A stretch of DNA of 47,731 bases from Pelagibacterium luteolum. Lineage in GTDB: Bacteria; Pseudomonadota; Alphaproteobacteria; Rhizobiales; Devosiaceae. The stretch spans positions 1-47,731 of the forward strand of contig NZ_FNCS01000023.1 of NCBI RefSeq assembly GCF_900100665.1, written 5' to 3'. This document shows positions 26,057-35,079 of this stretch, one piece after another. The notes under the pieces are model-generated. The model was not told the origin of the DNA. It worked only from the letters and a program-made list of their open reading frames with translations, and made no database searches. The translations under genes were made by a program, and so were the position numbers. How positions within the stretch are numbered: position 1 is the stretch's first letter; each line of letters begins with the position of its first letter.

Positions 26057-26974
26057 GTGTTGAATTACAAGCAGCTGCACTATTTCTGGCGGGTCGCGAA
26101 GGCCGGCAGCATTGCGCGCGCCGCCGAGCAGCTGCATCTGGCGCCGCAGACCATCAGCGCCCAGATCGGCACGCTGGAGGAAGCGCTCGGAACCGAGCTG
26201 TTCCGCCGCGCCGGGAGGCGGCTGGAATTGACTGCGGCGGGGCAGTTGACCCTTTCCTACGCCGACGAGATCTTCCAGATCGGCAGAGAACTGGAAGAAA
26301 CGGTGCGCAACCGCCCCGGCCGCAGCGACATGCTGTTCCGGGTGGGGGTGGCCGATGTCGTTCCCAAGTCGATGGCCTATCACCTGCTGGCTCCGGCACT
26401 GACCAGTGCGGGGCGTGTGCGGTTGATCTGCCGGGAAGACAAGCTGGACCGGCTGTTCGCGGAACTCGCCATTCACAAGGTGGATCTCGTGATCGCCGAC
26501 CGGCCGCTACCCTCCGAACTGGGGGTGAAAGGCTACAGCCACTCTCTCGGGCGCACACCTGTCGCCTTCTATGCCGTGCCCGGACTTGCCGAACGCTACC
26601 AGGAGGGCTTTCCGCGATCTCTGGACGGCGCACCCATGCTGATCCCAAGCGACGGCGCAACAATACGGGGGGCGCTCACGCGGTGGTTCAGCGAACATCA
26701 GATCGAGCCGCGCATTGTCGGCGAATTCGACGACACCGCGCTGATGAAGGCCTTCGGCAAGGCGGGCGCAGGCATTTTCCCTGCACCGGCAATATTGGCC
26801 GACGAAATCCGCGAACAGTACGCAGCCGAGATCATTGGCCGTGCCGACAGCGTCGCAGCGAGGTATTATGCCATCTCGGTTGAGCGCAAATTGACTCATC
26901 CTGCCGTCGTGGCGATCAGCGAAGCAGCGAAGACGGACCTGTTCGTCGACGACAAAGCGCCAGCCAAGTCTTAA
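26057..26974 (+). CDS. nhaR: LysR-family regulator of the NhaR type
   Basis: 305 residues from GTG 26057 (the ORF can be opened at TTG 26042). N-terminal winged helix with the NhaR-like start 'LNYKQLHYFWRVAKAGSIAR' and recognition helix 'LAPQTISAQIGTLEEALG'. The effector domain follows with 'RVGVADVVPKSMAYHLL' and 'DLVIADRPLPSELGVKG'. NhaR in enterobacteria activates Na+/H+ antiporter genes in response to Na+. Here no nhaA is visible; the nearest plausible targets are the divergent HPF gene or the Na+-dependent SbtA at 28.2 kb. The target is inference. Confidence 0.88.
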   Translation: MLNYKQLHYFWRVAKAGSIARAAEQLHLAPQTISAQIGTLEEALGTELFRRAGRRLELTAAGQLTLSYADEIFQIGRELEETVRNRPGRSDMLFRVGVADVVPKSMAYHLLAPALTSAGRVRLICREDKLDRLFAELAIHKVDLVIADRPLPSELGVKGYSHSLGRTPVAFYAVPGLAERYQEGFPRSLDGAPMLIPSDGATIRGALTRWFSEHQIEPRIVGEFDDTALMKAFGKAGAGIFPAPAILADEIREQYAAEIIGRADSVAARYYAISVERKLTHPAVVAISEAAKTDLFVDDKAPAKS

Positions 26975-27024
26975 GCGGGTCCGCTCGCTGCTATCGTCAA
27001 CCACGAAGACAAAGATAGATGCCG

Positions 27025-27381
27025 TCAGGCGCGGCGAACGCCTTTGCGGGAGGGTTCGGCGCGCCTTCGCGTTCCAATCACCATCTCAATTAGTTCGGCG
27101 ATCGTGCAATGACTTTCGACAGGATGCCTGAGGAACAAGTCCTCATGGACGATGTAGCGATTGGCGCGCCCTTCACGCATGCGGCTGAGATAGCCTGCCT
27201 CCTCCAGTTCGGCGACGATGCGCTGCACGGCGCGCTCCGTGATCCCGACCCGAACGGCAACCTCGCGCATTCTCGCCTCTGGGTTCTCGACCAAGCATAG
27301 CAGCACGTGGGCGTGGTTGGTCAGAAACGTCCAGCTGGCGGATGGTGATGCGTCAGATTGGGACCTTGCTGTTGCCAGCAT
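27025..27381 (-). CDS. Winged-helix transcriptional regulator
   Basis: 118 residues from ATG 27381. MarR/ArsR-like winged helix: 'NHAHVLLCLVENPEARMREV', recognition helix 'VGITERAVQRIVAELEEAGY', then wing 'LSRMREGRANRYIVHEDLF'. No Cys or His metal cluster of the ArsR type. Ends with a short basic tail. Convergent with nhaR (50-base gap); AT-rich sequence upstream (27382-27450) probably holds its promoter. Target unknown. Confidence 0.8.
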   Translation of the reverse strand: MLATARSQSDASPSASWTFLTNHAHVLLCLVENPEARMREVAVRVGITERAVQRIVAELEEAGYLSRMREGRANRYIVHEDLFLRHPVESHCTIAELIEMVIGTRRRAEPSRKGVRRA

Positions 27382-28168
27382 GAACGAGACCTCCTATATG
27401 GAAATACGAAATGAGTGTCGCGTCTCTTATATCGTGATACAGCGTTCGCATCCATAGCGGATGCGGGCTGATTGTGTGCTGGCACCCCGCGTTCAGGCGG
27501 GGATGCGGCAACTTGGGGGCGCAGGACGCGTACGAGCTCGCCCGGCTGGGGCTAATGAAGGGGTGCTGCCAGTGTCACAATTAGCCAACTGCCTTTTACT
27601 CCTAGTGCGGTCCAGAGACGATGTTCCCCGCACTTGCCGGGAGGCTGGGGAGTTTCTGGCATTTCAGCGCGCGCGGCTCCCGACAGTGCGTGCACAACAG
27701 GACCGGAGATTGGTCGGAATATGGATAGATCCCGTGATGGTGGACGCGCCGCCTGAAATATGCGGCTTCGGCTTGGCGTCTCGCCTGTGCCACTTCCAGA
27801 TTCGCGAAAGCGTCGGCGTGAGTGGAATATGGTGTCTGTGCTGGCTCGATGCCGACCATGGAGGAGCATCGTCTGACCCCATCACTCTCCGCGAAACACT
27901 GGTATCAGCCCTGATCAAGCAGCAGCCATCACGCCAACACCCAAGCGCAGGCCAGTTTCATCCCGTCTTCGATGCGGATGACGACAGCAATTCTATTCTG
28001 CTTCAGACCGAGCAGTTGCGAAAGGTGTTCCAGGGCCTGATCGGTGAACCCATGTCGTGGGACAGTTCTACCGGAGCGTTGACGAACGTCATTGGAGGCC
28101 GCCGACGCAACTAATCACTTCGATCTCCTCGCTCAACCCTAGCTTTCATAACAGCAGGACAATTCCTT
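27382..28168. other. Long stretch without a convincing gene
   Basis: About 790 bases. The first ~60 bases are AT-rich and likely promoter for the winged-helix gene. A plus-strand frame is open at 27461-28114 and a minus-strand frame at 27602-27859, but codon use does not single out either. The last 60 bases lead into sbtA. May hold decayed coding DNA. Confidence 0.5.
27602..27859 (-). CDS. Possible hypothetical protein (weak)
   Basis: 85 codons from ATG 27859. The sequence 'HADAFANLEVAQARRQAEAA' followed by 'YFRRRVHHHGIYPYSDQS' and a lone CxxC ('CTHC') reads more like a real protein than the opposite strand, but no family is recognised and a plus-strand frame overlaps it completely. It could be a remnant. 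Confidence 0.25.
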   Translation of the reverse strand: MVGIEPAQTPYSTHADAFANLEVAQARRQAEAAYFRRRVHHHGIYPYSDQSPVLLCTHCREPRALKCQKLPSLPASAGNIVSGPH

Positions 28169-29164
28169 GTGGATACGCTGCTCCAGCTTGCCATCGGCAA
28201 CCTACTGTCACCGATGGTCCTGTTCTTTGCCTTGGGCGTCACAGCCGGCTGGCTCAAATCCGATCTCGCCATCCCCGAGGCAATCAGCAAGGGTTTGTCG
28301 CTCTATCTGATGCTGGCGATCGGATTCAAGGGCGGCGTCGAGCTCGCCTCGAACGGCGTTGCCGGCGCAGTCGCAGTCGCCTTGGTCCTGGCGCTCGCGC
28401 TCAGTTTTTGCCTGCCTCTCCTTGCCTATGCCTTACTCCGCGCGGCCACACGGCTCGATATTCCAAACGCAGCCGCCGTAGCGGCGCACTACGGTTCCGT
28501 CAGCATCGTAACCTTCGTTGCGGCGACCGGCTTTCTCGGATACCGAGCCATACCGTATGAAGGTTACGTGGTGGCGATGCTCGCCCTCATGGAGACGCCG
28601 GCGATCGTAACCGGCCTTCTCCTTGCCCGTCGCTCTAACGCTGCCGGACCGACCGCGTCGCGCGCGCCTTTCCTTTCGAGAGAGGTCGCCCGCGAGGTGT
28701 TCCTGAGCGGCGGCGTCGTGCTGCTCGGCGGCAGTTTCGCGATTGGCTGGATCACAGGCGACAAGGGCATGGCGGTAATGGCGCCGGCAATTGTCGATCC
28801 GTTCAAGGCCGTGCTTGCCGTCTTCCTTCTCGACATGGGCTTGCTTGTCGGCCGCCGCCTGCACGACTTCAGAGCGGTGGGCTGGCCGGTGGTGGCGTTC
28901 GGCCTCTACATGCCCCTGATCGGAGCCATGATCGGGCTGCTCGCAGCCCATGCCATCGGCCTGTCTTTGGGCGGCATGACGCTCGTCGCCGTACTCGCCG
29001 CAAGCGCCTCCTATATCGTGGTTCCGGCGGCAATGCGCCTGTCGCTGCCGCAGGCCAATCCGGCGATCTACATTCCCTTGTCTTTGGCCGTCACCTTTCC
29101 GTTCAATTTGATTGTCGGCATCCCGCTCTATTACGCTGGCGCGCAATGGCTCGTCGCACTGTGA
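28169..29164 (+). CDS. sbtA: SbtA-like sodium-dependent bicarbonate transporter
   Basis: 331 residues, ten or so membrane segments. 'SPMVLFFALGVTAGWLKSDL' and 'ISKGLSLYLMLAIGFKGGVE' at the start, 'AAHYGSVSIVTFVAATGFL' in the middle, and 'LAASASYIVVPAAMRLSLPQ' then 'ANPAIYIPLSLAVTFPFNL' near the end are the signature SbtA (DUF897) regions; in cyanobacterial SbtA these Ser/Asn-rich helices bind Na+ and HCO3-. Followed 16 bases later by the PII-like sbtB, the same pairing as in cyanobacteria. No carboxysome or Rubisco gene is seen, so the role is likely anaplerotic bicarbonate supply or pH/Na+ handling (inference). Confidence 0.92.
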   Translation: MDTLLQLAIGNLLSPMVLFFALGVTAGWLKSDLAIPEAISKGLSLYLMLAIGFKGGVELASNGVAGAVAVALVLALALSFCLPLLAYALLRAATRLDIPNAAAVAAHYGSVSIVTFVAATGFLGYRAIPYEGYVVAMLALMETPAIVTGLLLARRSNAAGPTASRAPFLSREVAREVFLSGGVVLLGGSFAIGWITGDKGMAVMAPAIVDPFKAVLAVFLLDMGLLVGRRLHDFRAVGWPVVAFGLYMPLIGAMIGLLAAHAIGLSLGGMTLVAVLAASASYIVVPAAMRLSLPQANPAIYIPLSLAVTFPFNLIVGIPLYYAGAQWLVAL

Positions 29165-29180
29165 TCGAAAGGACTGTCCC

Positions 29181-29492
29181 GTGACGCAACTCTACCGGAA
29201 GAAGAGGATCGAGATCATCGTGGAAGCGGCGCGCGCCCGCGCCATCATTGAGATGATCGAGGCGGTAGGCGCCAAGGGCTACACCATCGTGCCCAATGTC
29301 TCTGGCAAAGGCAATCGCGGCATACGTGACGAGGCTCACCTCTCCGATGTGTTTCGCAACGTCATGATCATCGTGGTTGCCGCGGAGGAGATCGTGCGCC
29401 GCATCGTGGAACAATCCCAGCCACTTCTCGAAAACTACGCCGGGATCGTGGTGGTTTCCGACGTCGAGGTTATTCGTGACGAGCATTTCTAG
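29181..29492 (+). CDS. sbtB: SbtB-like PII-family regulator
   Basis: 103 residues from GTG 29181 (AAAGGA upstream); the frame is open earlier but overlaps sbtA. Ferredoxin-like PII fold: 'KRIEIIVEAARARAIIEMIE', T-loop region 'GYTIVPNVSGKGNRGIRD', and 'FRNVMIIVVAAEEIVRRIVE', ending 'GIVVVSDVEVIRDEHF'. Cyanobacterial SbtB binds adenine nucleotides including cAMP and blocks SbtA; a similar job is expected here. It lacks the C-terminal CxxxxC-type redox loop of some SbtB proteins. In one transcript with sbtA. Confidence 0.9.
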   Translation: MTQLYRKKRIEIIVEAARARAIIEMIEAVGAKGYTIVPNVSGKGNRGIRDEAHLSDVFRNVMIIVVAAEEIVRRIVEQSQPLLENYAGIVVVSDVEVIRDEHF

Positions 29493-29493
29493 A

Positions 29494-29508
29494 GCCTGAT
29501 GCTCAGGC
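29494..29508 (+). terminator. Short hairpin right after sbtB
   Basis: GCCTGA, loop TGC, TCAGGC: a perfect 6-bp stem two bases after the sbtB stop. No T-tract follows, so it may be an mRNA end protector rather than an intrinsic terminator. Confidence 0.4.
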
Positions 29509-29633
29509 GCGAAGCGTTCGGCTTCGTCAAAGGCTTTCACAACCGGCATCGCATGCACTCGGCTTTCGGGGCAACTGTCCCGATGTTGGAATGGCACCAT
29601 TCTACCTACCGCCGGACCAGGGGCACGGACCGG

Positions 29634-30917
29634 CTATTCCGCTGCAGCGGCCAGATTCAGGCCGACGACGCCGCTGGAGCGAGGCGGGGCGGTGCCGACA
29701 CGGTTTCGACCTTCCTGCTTGGCCCGATAGAGAGCGGCATCGGCATCGGCGAGGAGATCCCCTGCCTTTGCCGAAGTCTCCGAAATCGTCGCGACTCCAA
29801 AAGATGCGGTTATGCGCGTACCGTAGTTTTCTGAGAGGCTCTCAATCCGGGCGCGAATCATCTCAGCTTTCGCAACCCCTTCGATCAACGCACAGTCGGG
29901 CAGCAGCACGACCAACTCCTCGCCGCCATATCGACATGCGATATCGCAGGGTCGGATAGCGCCGACGATCGCCGCCGCGACCCCGCTTAGGACTGAGTCG
30001 CCAAGCGCATGGCCATGTTCGTCGTTGAGGCGCTTGAAATGGTCGAGATCGATCATGATCGCGGTGAGCGGGCTGTCATTGCGCTTGGCCAGATTGGCAT
30101 AGCGCTCGAGCACATCCTCCATATAGCGGCGATTATAAAGGCCGGTCAGCGGATCGCGCAGCGCTTGCGTGCGAAGCTTTTCTCGAAGGGCGATGTTGGA
30201 AAGCGCCAGTGACATTGCATCAGCGATGGCCCCCGCAAGCGGAGCGACCCCAGAAAGGCGTGCCTCCGCGTCCGGGCCGCTCGCCTGCACGTTGAACAGC
30301 CCATAGATCTCTGCCCGGGCCATCATCGGGATTTCAAAGACTACAACGCTCTGATCGTGATGCTCGCAGCGCAACGCTCCGGGACCGGCTTGGTTCACAT
30401 GCGGCTTGCCCCGCTTTAGCGCCCAGCAATGCGAAGGGGAAACGGTGTCGGCTGGTTGGCTGTCTTCTGGCCAATCCCAGGCTATCGACAGGTCGAGCCG
30501 GTCACCTGAGTTGTTGAAGACGTAAAGCGCTCCGCCGAAGCCGGGGAGCAGTTGACCTGCCGTCGCCCGAAGCACTGCATTCGCATCAGCATAGCACATC
30601 GCGCTTTGTAGCATGTCGGTCATCTTGAGGAGCATCTCGACCTGCCTGCGCGCCTCGATCGCAGTTGTCGCCAGTTGGCGGCGTCCCCTCATCTCTCGAA
30701 GTGCCAGCGGGGCGGCCATCGCGATTGTGACAACGACCGTTATCTCAGCCGCGACTTCTGCCCAAAAGATCACCCCTGCGAACGGGCTATCGTGAGTCCA
30801 CTGTCCTACGACTTGGAACGCCAGCATGAGCGTAGCCGCGGCGGCAATGATAAGCGCCGCGCCGCGAATCTTGCGGTGCGATAAAGTGCCGGGGGCGTGA
30901 AACTCTGGAGCGTTCAT
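29634..30917 (-). CDS. Membrane-bound GAF-GGDEF diguanylate cyclase
   Basis: 427 residues from ATG 30917 (MNAPEFHAPG). Two membrane helices (about 20-40 and 52-75), a GAF-like sensor domain (~100-250, 'VLRATAGQLLPGFGGALYVF'), then a GGDEF domain with 'RDPLTGLYNRRYMED', 'MIDLDHFKRLNDEHGHALGD' and the active site 'YGGEELVVLLPD' (GGEEL, a competent variant). It makes c-di-GMP from GTP. No RxxD inhibitory site is seen directly before GGEEL. The input signal is unknown. Convergent with sbtAB. Confidence 0.95.
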   Translation of the reverse strand: MNAPEFHAPGTLSHRKIRGAALIIAAAATLMLAFQVVGQWTHDSPFAGVIFWAEVAAEITVVVTIAMAAPLALREMRGRRQLATTAIEARRQVEMLLKMTDMLQSAMCYADANAVLRATAGQLLPGFGGALYVFNNSGDRLDLSIAWDWPEDSQPADTVSPSHCWALKRGKPHVNQAGPGALRCEHHDQSVVVFEIPMMARAEIYGLFNVQASGPDAEARLSGVAPLAGAIADAMSLALSNIALREKLRTQALRDPLTGLYNRRYMEDVLERYANLAKRNDSPLTAIMIDLDHFKRLNDEHGHALGDSVLSGVAAAIVGAIRPCDIACRYGGEELVVLLPDCALIEGVAKAEMIRARIESLSENYGTRITASFGVATISETSAKAGDLLADADAALYRAKQEGRNRVGTAPPRSSGVVGLNLAAAAE

Positions 30918-31231
30918 AACGATAAATCCGACCTCAATTCTCAAGAACCATCAGGTAGTAAAGTAGTAAAGTCGGGTTGATAGTCCTTTAAGATCTTTCG
31001 TATTTCTTTCAGTATCGGTTGAGTGGCCTGCTGCCAGAGGTCGAAGTTGTGACTCAATTTCTGCAGGAGGTGCGACGCCGAAGACCCTTTCGACCGATTT
31101 CCGTATCCATATCGAGCATTATGTTGTATGGGCATTCCCGCTGGAAAGTCTGCCGAGAAATTCGCGGTCTCGGGGAGTTCATAACCAAGCTGGGTTAAGG
31201 CGTCCCTTGCAAAAGCGCCTTATCTGATCAC

Positions 31232-32548
31232 TCAAATCGATGGCAGGCCGTTCGCGGCAAGCACCTCTCCGGCTAAATAGAGTGAGCCGGTGATGAGGAT
31301 TCGCGGAGCTGGATCGAGGCCAAGCGCGGGGATGGAGGCAAGCGCTTCAGCGATGCTGTCGTGGGTCTCTGCCGGAATGCCGACGCGACGGGCCGTTTGC
31401 GCGATCTCCTCGCGCGGCAAAGCGGTGTCTTGCTGAACTGGAACGGCGATAACGGCGCTGGCGAGGCCGGCGAAGTTCATGAGAAAGCCTTGGCAGTCCT
31501 TGTTCGCGAGCATGCCGACGACGAGTATGAGCGGCCGCGCATCGCGCCTATCAAGATCGGCCAGCGCTCCCGCCACCGCGCGGCCGCCGTCCGGATTGTG
31601 GCCGCCGTCCAGCCATAGTTCGGCGCCGTGAGGCGCCATTACAGCAATCCGACCGCGGACGAGACGCTGCATGCGCGCGGGCCATTCGACGCTCGTGATC
31701 CCCTGCCCGAAGGCTGCGTTCGGAATCTGCAGCGCAGGAAGGCAACGCAATGTTGCTATCGCTGTGCCCGCGTTATCGAGCTGATGACGGCCAACCAGAC
31801 GCGGCGCAGGCAGTTCCATGATTCCGTTGCCGTCCCGAAAGACCATGCGGTCGCGATCAGGCGTCGCTCTCCAGTGCTTGCCACCGATCCGCAGCGGCGC
31901 GCAGAGACGCGCCGCCTGCCGCTGGATCACCGCGAGCGCCGCCGGCGACTGCGGCGCGATAATTGCCGGCACAGTAGGCTTGAGGATACCTGCCTTCTCG
32001 GTCGCGATCAGTTCAATCGTATCGCCAAGGAACTCCTGATGGTCATGCGAAATGGAAGTGATGACTGTCGCAAGCGGGCGGTCCACCACATTCGTTGCGT
32101 CGAGCCGTCCGCCGAGGCCAACCTCGAGCAGGAGCACATCCGCGGGATGGCGCGCAAACAGCAGAAGAGCCGCAGCCGTGGTGATTTCAAAGAACGTGAT
32201 CGGATCGCCGGCGTTCAGCCGTTCGCACGTCGCGAGTGCATCCGACAATTCGTCGTCGCCCACCAGCACGCCGCCGCCCGGTCGCGCAAGACGGATGCGC
32301 TCGTTGAAGCGCACGAGGTGGGGCGAGGTGTAGACGTGAACGCCGAACCCGGCCGCTTCCAGGATCGCACGCAGAAAAGCAACGGTCGAACCCTTGCCGT
32401 TGGTGCCGGCAACATGAATCACCGGCGGCAGGCGGCGCTCAGGATGGCCAAGCCGGGCAAGAAAGCGCCACATGCGGTCGAGCGAGAGATCGATCCGCTT
32501 GGCATGGAGCGCGAGCAAGCGCGCAAGGACGACATCAACTGCAACCAC
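31232..32548 (-). CDS. folC: Bifunctional folylpolyglutamate / dihydrofolate synthase
   Basis: 438 residues from GTG 32548. Mur-ligase-type ATP site GTNGKGS at 48-54, 'VHVYTSPHLVRFNERIRL', 'EVGLGGRLDATNVVDRP' and 'ISHDHQEFLGDTIELIATEK', then the C-terminal domain with 'LWLDGGHNPDGGRA'. It adds glutamate to dihydropteroate or tetrahydrofolate. A complete, normal-length enzyme, 53 bases downstream of icd on the same strand. A chromosomal-type gene on a plasmid. Confidence 0.95.
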   Translation of the reverse strand: MVAVDVVLARLLALHAKRIDLSLDRMWRFLARLGHPERRLPPVIHVAGTNGKGSTVAFLRAILEAAGFGVHVYTSPHLVRFNERIRLARPGGGVLVGDDELSDALATCERLNAGDPITFFEITTAAALLLFARHPADVLLLEVGLGGRLDATNVVDRPLATVITSISHDHQEFLGDTIELIATEKAGILKPTVPAIIAPQSPAALAVIQRQAARLCAPLRIGGKHWRATPDRDRMVFRDGNGIMELPAPRLVGRHQLDNAGTAIATLRCLPALQIPNAAFGQGITSVEWPARMQRLVRGRIAVMAPHGAELWLDGGHNPDGGRAVAGALADLDRRDARPLILVVGMLANKDCQGFLMNFAGLASAVIAVPVQQDTALPREEIAQTARRVGIPAETHDSIAEALASIPALGLDPAPRILITGSLYLAGEVLAANGLPSI

Positions 32549-32601
32549 TCTGAATCACATTCGCCCGCCAATTAACAGGTCCTGAGCCCAGCGCGAATTC
32601 T

Positions 32602-34104
32602 TCATTGACCTTGACCAAGTGAGAAACCTGGCTCCCCATCAAAATTGTAAAGATGCTCGGTCTTGATGAAGTCGACGCCCGTATAGGTGAGATTCTTGAG
32701 CAGCTCCACGATCATCGCTTTGTTGAATTGCTTGCCCGGCCGCGCGAGATACCGACAGCGCCAGTGGTCGGTGCAGAAGGTCTCGGGCAGACCATCCGGC
32801 CAGACCTTGACGCCACGATTGGTGATCATGGTGAGCGCGAACAATTCGTTGGCCGCCGCCTGCATGTCGCGGGCGAGTTCCTCCACGGGCTTGGTTGCAT
32901 GGACGAAGACGTCGATCCCGACCAATTCCTTCTTGGCCGGCTTCGTTGGCCGGGCCTGCGGCACGGCGAAAGGCTTTGACGCAGCGCCGTGCGCGACACT
33001 GCGCAACGTCTTCGGCGTCTGGTCAAGCCGCTCGATCACGGCCTCGGCAAAGGCTGCTGTGCCGACCTTCTGCTTGGATAAGCCTTCCTTGAAAACATCA
33101 TAGGTATGAATGCCGTCCTCGATCGTCTTGAGCCAGGCATTGTGCACGCGCCTGGCGACCTCGGGCTGGCCGATATGCGCCAGCATCATGACACCGGCTA
33201 AGAGAAGGCCAGACGGGTTGGCCACATCCTGGCCGGCTCGCCGTGGTGCGCTGCCGTGGATCGCTTCAAACATGGCGCATTGTTGGCCGATATTGGCCGA
33301 CGGCGCGAGGCCGACGGAGCCTGCGATCTGGGCGGCTACATCGCTCAAAACATCGCCATAGAGATTGGGCATCACGATCACGTCGAAGGCCTGCGGTGTA
33401 TCGGCCAGCTTCGCTGCGCCGATGTCGACGATCCAGTGCTCGCTCTCGATGTCGGGATAGTCAGCGGCGATTTCGTCAAAGACCCTGTGGAACAGGCCGT
33501 CGGTCAGCTTCATGATGTTGTCCTTCGTGAAGCAGGTGACCTTCCGGCGGCCGTGCGCGCGCGCGTATTCGAAGGCGTAGCGGACGATCTTCTCGCACCC
33601 CGGCCGCGAGATCAGCTTCAGGCACTGGTAGACTTCATCGGTCTGCCGGTGCTCGATGCCCGCGTACAGATCCTCCTCATTCTCGCGAATGATGACCACG
33701 TCCATGCCGGGATGCTTGGTCGCGATAAAGGGCGGATAGGCGACGCAGGGCCGGACGTTGGCGAATAGGCCGAGCGTCTTGCGCACCGTCACATTGAGGC
33801 TCTTGTAGCCGCCGCCCTGCGGCGTCGTGATCGGCGCCTTGTAGAAGACCCTGGTGCGCCGCAGGCTATCCCAGGCTTCCGGTCCGATCCCGGAGGTGTT
33901 GCCTGAAAGATAGAGGCGCTCTCCGATATCGATCGGTTCGATGGCGATGTCCGCCCCGGCCTGAACCAGGACCTTGAGACTGGCTTTCATGATCTCCGGC
34001 CCGATACCGTCACCGAAGGCGACTGTGACCGGGACGGCGCCACGCTTCCCGGAAGGGTTCTCCAAGTCGGTTAGGCCTTCCGACTTCAGCCGAGTGCTCA
34101 TCAT
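32602..34104 (-). CDS. icd: Isocitrate dehydrogenase (long, ~500-residue type)
   Basis: 500 residues from ATG 34104 (MMSTRLKSEGL), which has an excellent AGGAGG site; the frame extends 32 codons upstream into the divergent promoter region. Isocitrate/isopropylmalate dehydrogenase fold: 'VAFGDGIGPEIMKASL', 'VVIIRENEEDLYAGIEHRQT', 'KVTCFTKDNIMKLTDGLF', 'MPNLYGDVLSDVAAQIAGS' and 'AIHGSAPRRAGQDVANPSG'. The C-terminal ~120-residue extension ('GIDVFVHATKPVEELARDMQ') is typical of the Thermus/Rickettsia-type enzyme and not of E. coli Icd. Divergent from a LysR gene that may control it. Confidence 0.95.
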   Translation of the reverse strand: MMSTRLKSEGLTDLENPSGKRGAVPVTVAFGDGIGPEIMKASLKVLVQAGADIAIEPIDIGERLYLSGNTSGIGPEAWDSLRRTRVFYKAPITTPQGGGYKSLNVTVRKTLGLFANVRPCVAYPPFIATKHPGMDVVIIRENEEDLYAGIEHRQTDEVYQCLKLISRPGCEKIVRYAFEYARAHGRRKVTCFTKDNIMKLTDGLFHRVFDEIAADYPDIESEHWIVDIGAAKLADTPQAFDVIVMPNLYGDVLSDVAAQIAGSVGLAPSANIGQQCAMFEAIHGSAPRRAGQDVANPSGLLLAGVMMLAHIGQPEVARRVHNAWLKTIEDGIHTYDVFKEGLSKQKVGTAAFAEAVIERLDQTPKTLRSVAHGAASKPFAVPQARPTKPAKKELVGIDVFVHATKPVEELARDMQAAANELFALTMITNRGVKVWPDGLPETFCTDHWRCRYLARPGKQFNKAMIVELLKNLTYTGVDFIKTEHLYNFDGEPGFSLGQGQ

Positions 34105-34227
34105 CGATCCTCCTGGCGCATCTCTGAACGCCGGCAGGATAGGGACCAAGGATGAATTGTTGAAATTGATTGTTCTCGTCTCTACGATTGCGATGCTCAA
34201 TCTTCATCCAGATCCCTGGTAACATGC

Positions 34228-35079
34228 ATGAACATCCATCCCGACCTCTTGCGCGCTTTCGTGACCGTTGTGGAATGCGGAGGGTTCTCGCGGGCCGCCG
34301 AGCGGCTGCGGCGCGGCCAATCGGCCATCTCGCTGCAAATGAAGCGCTTGGAGGACAGCCTCGGGGTGAAGCTGCTCGACCGGACTCCCCGACATCTGTC
34401 GCTGACAAGCGAAGGCGAGCTTTTGCTCGACCACGCCCGGCGCCTTTTGCGCCTAAACGACGAGCTGGTCGGGCGCTTTACCGAGCGCGAGCTTTCGGGT
34501 GTCGTTCGCCTCGGGGCGCCAGAGGACTTCGCGACCAGCCACCTGCCGAGCGTGCTGGCCAAGTTCGCGCGCGCCCATCCTTGGGTTGCCCTGGAAGTGA
34601 CCTGCGAGCTGACGCTCGAGGTATTCGAGCGCTTCCGGGCTGGCGGTCTCGACATCGCGCTGGTCAAACGGGAGCCCTCAGGCGCGATGGGCGGCATCCG
34701 CGTGTGGCGGGAACCGCTGGTCTGGGTCGCCGCCGACCGACAGATCGCAGAGGCAGAGGGCCCACTTCCGCTCATTGTCTCGCCGCGGCCGTGCGTCTAC
34801 CGGAAACGGGCGACCGATTCGCTCGACACGATGGGGCGCCTTTGGCGTGTCGCCTATACGTGCGGCTCCCTGGCCGGCACCCACGCGGCCGTTCGCGCGG
34901 GCCTCGGCATCACCGTATTGCCGAAGGAGATGGTTCCAACTGATCTCGCCATTCTCAATGATGAAGCTCTAGGGCTTCCCGACCTGAAGGACACGGAAAT
35001 GGCGCTGATCGAGGCGCCTGATCTGAGCCCCGCTGCTGCCCGGCTACGGGACACGATCGTTCGAGAGCTTGAGCATTGA
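34228..35079 (+). CDS. LysR-family regulator divergent from icd
   Basis: 283 residues from ATG 34228. Winged helix at 4-62: 'LLRAFVTVVECGGFSRAAER', recognition helix 'RGQSAISLQMKRLEDSLGVK'. The effector domain follows ('VRLGAPEDFATSHLPSVLAK'). The 123-base gap to icd is the usual LysR arrangement, so icd (and folC) are likely targets; the ligand is unknown. Its last ~90 bases and the DNA downstream have a decayed copy at 14212-14627. Confidence 0.92.
   Translation: MNIHPDLLRAFVTVVECGGFSRAAERLRRGQSAISLQMKRLEDSLGVKLLDRTPRHLSLTSEGELLLDHARRLLRLNDELVGRFTERELSGVVRLGAPEDFATSHLPSVLAKFARAHPWVALEVTCELTLEVFERFRAGGLDIALVKREPSGAMGGIRVWREPLVWVAADRQIAEAEGPLPLIVSPRPCVYRKRATDSLDTMGRLWRVAYTCGSLAGTHAAVRAGLGITVLPKEMVPTDLAILNDEALGLPDLKDTEMALIEAPDLSPAAARLRDTIVRELEH

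Noticed and set aside
27461-28114. 217-codon plus-strand frame upstream of sbtA
   Set aside because: No domain, Arg/Gly-rich, and overlapped by an equally plausible minus-strand frame. Kept only as a note.
30941-31135. 64-codon minus-strand frame between the diguanylate cyclase and folC
   Set aside because: No family, weak start, overlaps the upstream edge of the cyclase gene; AT-richer intergenic DNA.
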